14,649 nucleotides of DNA, taken from NCBI GenBank assembly GCA_964640515.1, contig CAZXFG010000016.1, positions 1 to 14,649 of the forward strand. The letters are read 5' to 3'. A program made the translations under genes and the position numbers. Numbering within the stretch: position 1 is the first letter of the stretch; each line of letters begins with the position of its first letter. Below the pieces are notes generated by a model. That model did no database searches. It was not told where the DNA came from and saw only the letters and a list, made by a program, of their open reading frames with translations. Of the stretch, positions 12,407 through 14,649 are shown piece by piece. The stretch is from CAZXFG01 sp964640515. GTDB taxonomy: Bacteria; Patescibacteriota; Patescibacteriia; Magasanikbacterales; GWA2-37-8.

Positions 12407-13330
12407 ATGATTTTGAATTTCATCGTAGTCATCATCGGTTTAATATTATTTGAGGTAATCAGCAGTGTGGATAACGCGATCATCAACGCCCATGTGCTGA
12501 AGACCATGCCGCATAAATATCGCCGGATTTTTTTGATTTGGGGCCTTCTTTTAGCTGTTTTTGTGGTACGCGGAGTGCTTCCTTTTCTCATCGTTTGGCT
12601 GGCTAATACTAATTTGTCTTTAGTCGAAGTTTGGTCAGTGGCGTTTTCCGGCAGTGAGGAGATGACACGAGCGTTAGAGTCATCCAAACCCATGTTATTA
12701 GTCGGCGGTGGAGTCTATTTATTTATGGTTTTTGTCGCTTGGTTGTTTTTAGAAGAAAAAAAATACGCTTTTTTCGTGGAAAGTTTTATTCATCGCCAGT
12801 CCATTTGGTTTTATGCTATTTCTTCAGTCACTCTAACCGCTATTATATATTTTTCCGTTCAAGTAAATCCGATGATGGCTCTAGCCGCTTCCATTGGCGC
12901 CACAGCTTTTTTTATTACCGACGGTTTTAAGAAAAATGCCGAAGAAAAAGAAAAAGAATTAGCGAGTCCGCATTTGAGCGCTTGGAGTAAGATTTTATAT
13001 CTGGAAGCCTTGGACGCTTCATTTTCCATTGATGGCGTAATCGGCGCGTTTGCTTTTACCATGTATGTGCCTTTGATTTTAATCGGCAATGGGCTGGGCG
13101 CTTTCGTGGTAAGAGAAATCACCATCCACGGTATTGATATTATCGCCAAATTCGCTTATCTCAAAAATGGCGCCATGTACACTATCGGGATTTTAGGGAC
13201 CCTGATGATTGCCGAGAGTTTTGGACAGCATTATCCTTTTTGGTTGGCGCCGGTCAATACGCTGGTCATTTTGAGCATTTTCTTATTTTTATCTTGGCGA
13301 GAAATTAAGCAAACCGGCCATAAGTCTTAA
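12407..13330 (+). CDS. DUF475 / TerC-like integral membrane protein
   Basis: The 307-residue protein has about eight membrane segments and the hallmarks of the DUF475 branch of the TerC group. FEVISSVDNAIINAHVL (15-31) lies in helix 1, and YLEALDASFSIDGVIGAFAF (198-217) is a second acidic membrane motif with E200, D203 and D209. ITIHGIDIIAKFAYLKNGA (238-256) follows. TerC relatives are linked to metal ion handling, especially manganese export, and to tellurite resistance. The intramembrane acidic residues fit metal binding, but the ion is not shown here. It has its own promoter, no SD and an almost leaderless start. Confidence 0.88.
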   Translation: MILNFIVVIIGLILFEVISSVDNAIINAHVLKTMPHKYRRIFLIWGLLLAVFVVRGVLPFLIVWLANTNLSLVEVWSVAFSGSEEMTRALESSKPMLLVGGGVYLFMVFVAWLFLEEKKYAFFVESFIHRQSIWFYAISSVTLTAIIYFSVQVNPMMALAASIGATAFFITDGFKKNAEEKEKELASPHLSAWSKILYLEALDASFSIDGVIGAFAFTMYVPLILIGNGLGAFVVREITIHGIDIIAKFAYLKNGAMYTIGILGTLMIAESFGQHYPFWLAPVNTLVILSIFLFLSWREIKQTGHKS

Positions 13331-13331
13331 T

Positions 13332-13360
13332 TTGCCTATTCTTTTGGCTTATGTTACAAT
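13332..13360 (+). promoter_or_regulatory. secA promoter
   Basis: TTGCCT (13332-13337), 17-nt spacer ending TGT, TACAAT (13355-13360): extended -10. Predicted start near 13367, leaving about 33 nt of T-rich leader without SD. Confidence 0.72.
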
Positions 13361-13399
13361 AATTGGGCTTAAATTCAGGCCTATTTTTTTTGATTTTTT

Positions 13400-14649
13400 A
13401 TGTCTTTTCTAACTAAAATTTTGGGTGACCCGAATGCCAAGGTCATTAAGAGCATTATGCCGATTGTGGCCCGGATTAATGCCTTTGAGTCGGAGCTGAT
13501 GAAATTGACTGATGAGCAATTAACAGGAAAAACTTTAGAATTTAAAGAACGCTTAGCCAAAGGCGCCGGTTTGGATGATATTTTACCCGAGGCCTTTGCC
13601 GTAGCGCGTGAAGCTTCGCGCCGCCATACCGGCATGCGTCATTTTGATGTTCAGCTCATTGGTGGCGTAGTTTTGCACCGCGGACAGATTTCAGAAATGC
13701 GCACAGGCGAAGGTAAAACTCTGGTGGCTACTTTGCCCGTATATTTAAACGCTTTGACCGGTAAAGGCGTGCATTTGGTGACAGTAAACGATTATTTGGC
13801 TAAACGCGACGCGGTTTGGATGGGTCAGATTTATGACGCATTGGGTTTGACCGTGGGTATTATTCAGAACCAGATGGTGTCGTATAAATATAACGCGCGC
13901 AAAAAAATTGATTTATCCGAGGGAAGCGCGACTGATAAAGAGCGCGACGCGCAGGGTATGTTTAAAGTGGAATCGGAATATCTGGAAATTTGCAGCCGCC
14001 AAGAGGCTTATCGCTGTGATATTACCTATGGCACGAATAATGAATTCGGTTTTGATTATTTGCGCGATAACATGGTGGGGAATTTAGAAGAAATGTCTCA
14101 ACGCCCGTTTTATTACGCCATCGTTGATGAAGTGGACTCTATCTTGGTTGATGAAGCCCGCACGCCGTTGATTATTTCCGCTCCGGCCGAGGAAGCGGCT
14201 GACATGTATTATAAATTTGCGGAATTAGCCGGTCGTTTGGAAGAGCGGGAGGATTATAATGTAGATGAAAAAATGCGCGCGTCCACTTTGACTGAAGGCG
14301 GTTTGAAAAAAATAGAGCAGTGGCTGGGCGTAGAAAATATTTACGCCGAGGGTGGAATGAGCACAGTGCATCATGTGGAGCAATCTTTGAAAGCCAAAGC
14401 TTTATTTAAGCGCGACCGCGACTATGTGGTGGAGAACGGCGAAGTGGTTATTGTGGATGAATTTACCGGCCGTAAAATGCCGGGTCGCCGTTATAGCGAG
14501 GGTTTGCATCAGGCCATTGAGGCCAAAGAAGGGGCAAAGATACAACGAGAAAGCCAGACTATGGCCACGGTTACTTTTCAGAATTATTTCCGAATGTATG
14601 AAAAATTGGCCGGCATGACCGGCACGGCCGTAACCGAAGCCGAGGAATT
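13400..14649 (+). CDS. secA: Preprotein translocase ATPase SecA (5' part, cut by window end)
   Basis: SecA drives secreted proteins through SecYEG with ATP. The 416 codons present are open to the window edge. Seen are the N-terminal LTGKTLEFKERL region, Walker A MRTGEGKT (100-107), VTVNDYLAKRD (128-137), DITYGTNNEFGFDYLRDNM (207-225), Walker B/DEAD-like VDEVDSILVDEARTPLIIS (242-260), EFTGRKMPGRRYSEGLHQAIEAKEG (from 354) and MTGTA (406-410). Between residues 155 and 205 there is an extra segment of about 40 residues rich in charged amino acids, absent from typical SecA such as that of E. coli. I recall it from Patescibacteria. ATG at 13400 gives the standard N-terminus; there is no SD. Confidence 0.97.
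   Translation, partial: MSFLTKILGDPNAKVIKSIMPIVARINAFESELMKLTDEQLTGKTLEFKERLAKGAGLDDILPEAFAVAREASRRHTGMRHFDVQLIGGVVLHRGQISEMRTGEGKTLVATLPVYLNALTGKGVHLVTVNDYLAKRDAVWMGQIYDALGLTVGIIQNQMVSYKYNARKKIDLSEGSATDKERDAQGMFKVESEYLEICSRQEAYRCDITYGTNNEFGFDYLRDNMVGNLEEMSQRPFYYAIVDEVDSILVDEARTPLIISAPAEEAADMYYKFAELAGRLEEREDYNVDEKMRASTLTEGGLKKIEQWLGVENIYAEGGMSTVHHVEQSLKAKALFKRDRDYVVENGEVVIVDEFTGRKMPGRRYSEGLHQAIEAKEGAKIQRESQTMATVTFQNYFRMYEKLAGMTGTAVTEAEE

Noticed and set aside
1..14649. CRISPR array, prophage or insertion sequence
   Set aside because: There are no regularly spaced repeats, no transposase, integrase or phage structural genes, and no long terminal inverted repeats around any ORF.

Overview
The window looks like a bacterial chromosome segment from the Candidate Phyla Radiation (Patescibacteria). 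This is inferred from the AT-rich host genes with almost no Shine-Dalgarno (SD) sequences, the very tight gene packing, a tRNA without an encoded CCA end, and a SecA with an extra insertion. TGA is used as a normal stop (7480-7482), which argues against the code-25 lineages. I cannot name the genus.

Layout. 1-185: two small inverted repeats upstream of an EamA-family transporter (186-1082). 1068-2720 (minus): Elp3, the tRNA U34 carboxymethylation enzyme, carrying an in-frame palindromic repeat of about 81 bp. 2721-3443: a methyltransferase resembling Trm9/ALKBH8, transcribed divergently, with a start codon that abuts the elp3 start. A bidirectional terminator separates it from a family 4 glycosyltransferase (3458-4624, minus). 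A divergent promoter region leads into a close-packed operon: folD, a second EamA transporter and a membrane-anchored clan-A glycosidase-like protein. tRNA-Val(UAC) follows. The right half holds an amino-acid permease, metK, a DUF475/TerC-like membrane protein and the start of secA.

The most unusual content is a pair of single-gene cassettes (about 7604-8889 and 11404-12369) inserted between these ordinary genes. Each has its own promoter, a 170-nt structured leader, a strong SD that a hairpin can mask, an ORF with strikingly GC-ending codons unlike all its neighbours, a long 3' untranslated stretch, a strong terminator and the shared tail TATAACATT. The leaders of the two cassettes share a series of short blocks in the same order, and the two proteins may share an N-terminal segment. 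I recognise neither protein. This is the best candidate here for an undescribed system.

A second functional theme is tRNA wobble modification. Elp3 makes cm5U34, and a Trm9-like enzyme would methylate it to mcm5U34. Such a back-to-back pair in a bacterium is notable. Host genes mostly use promoters with an extended -10 placed a few to about 30 nt from the ATG, giving very short or leaderless mRNAs, in contrast to the two cassettes.
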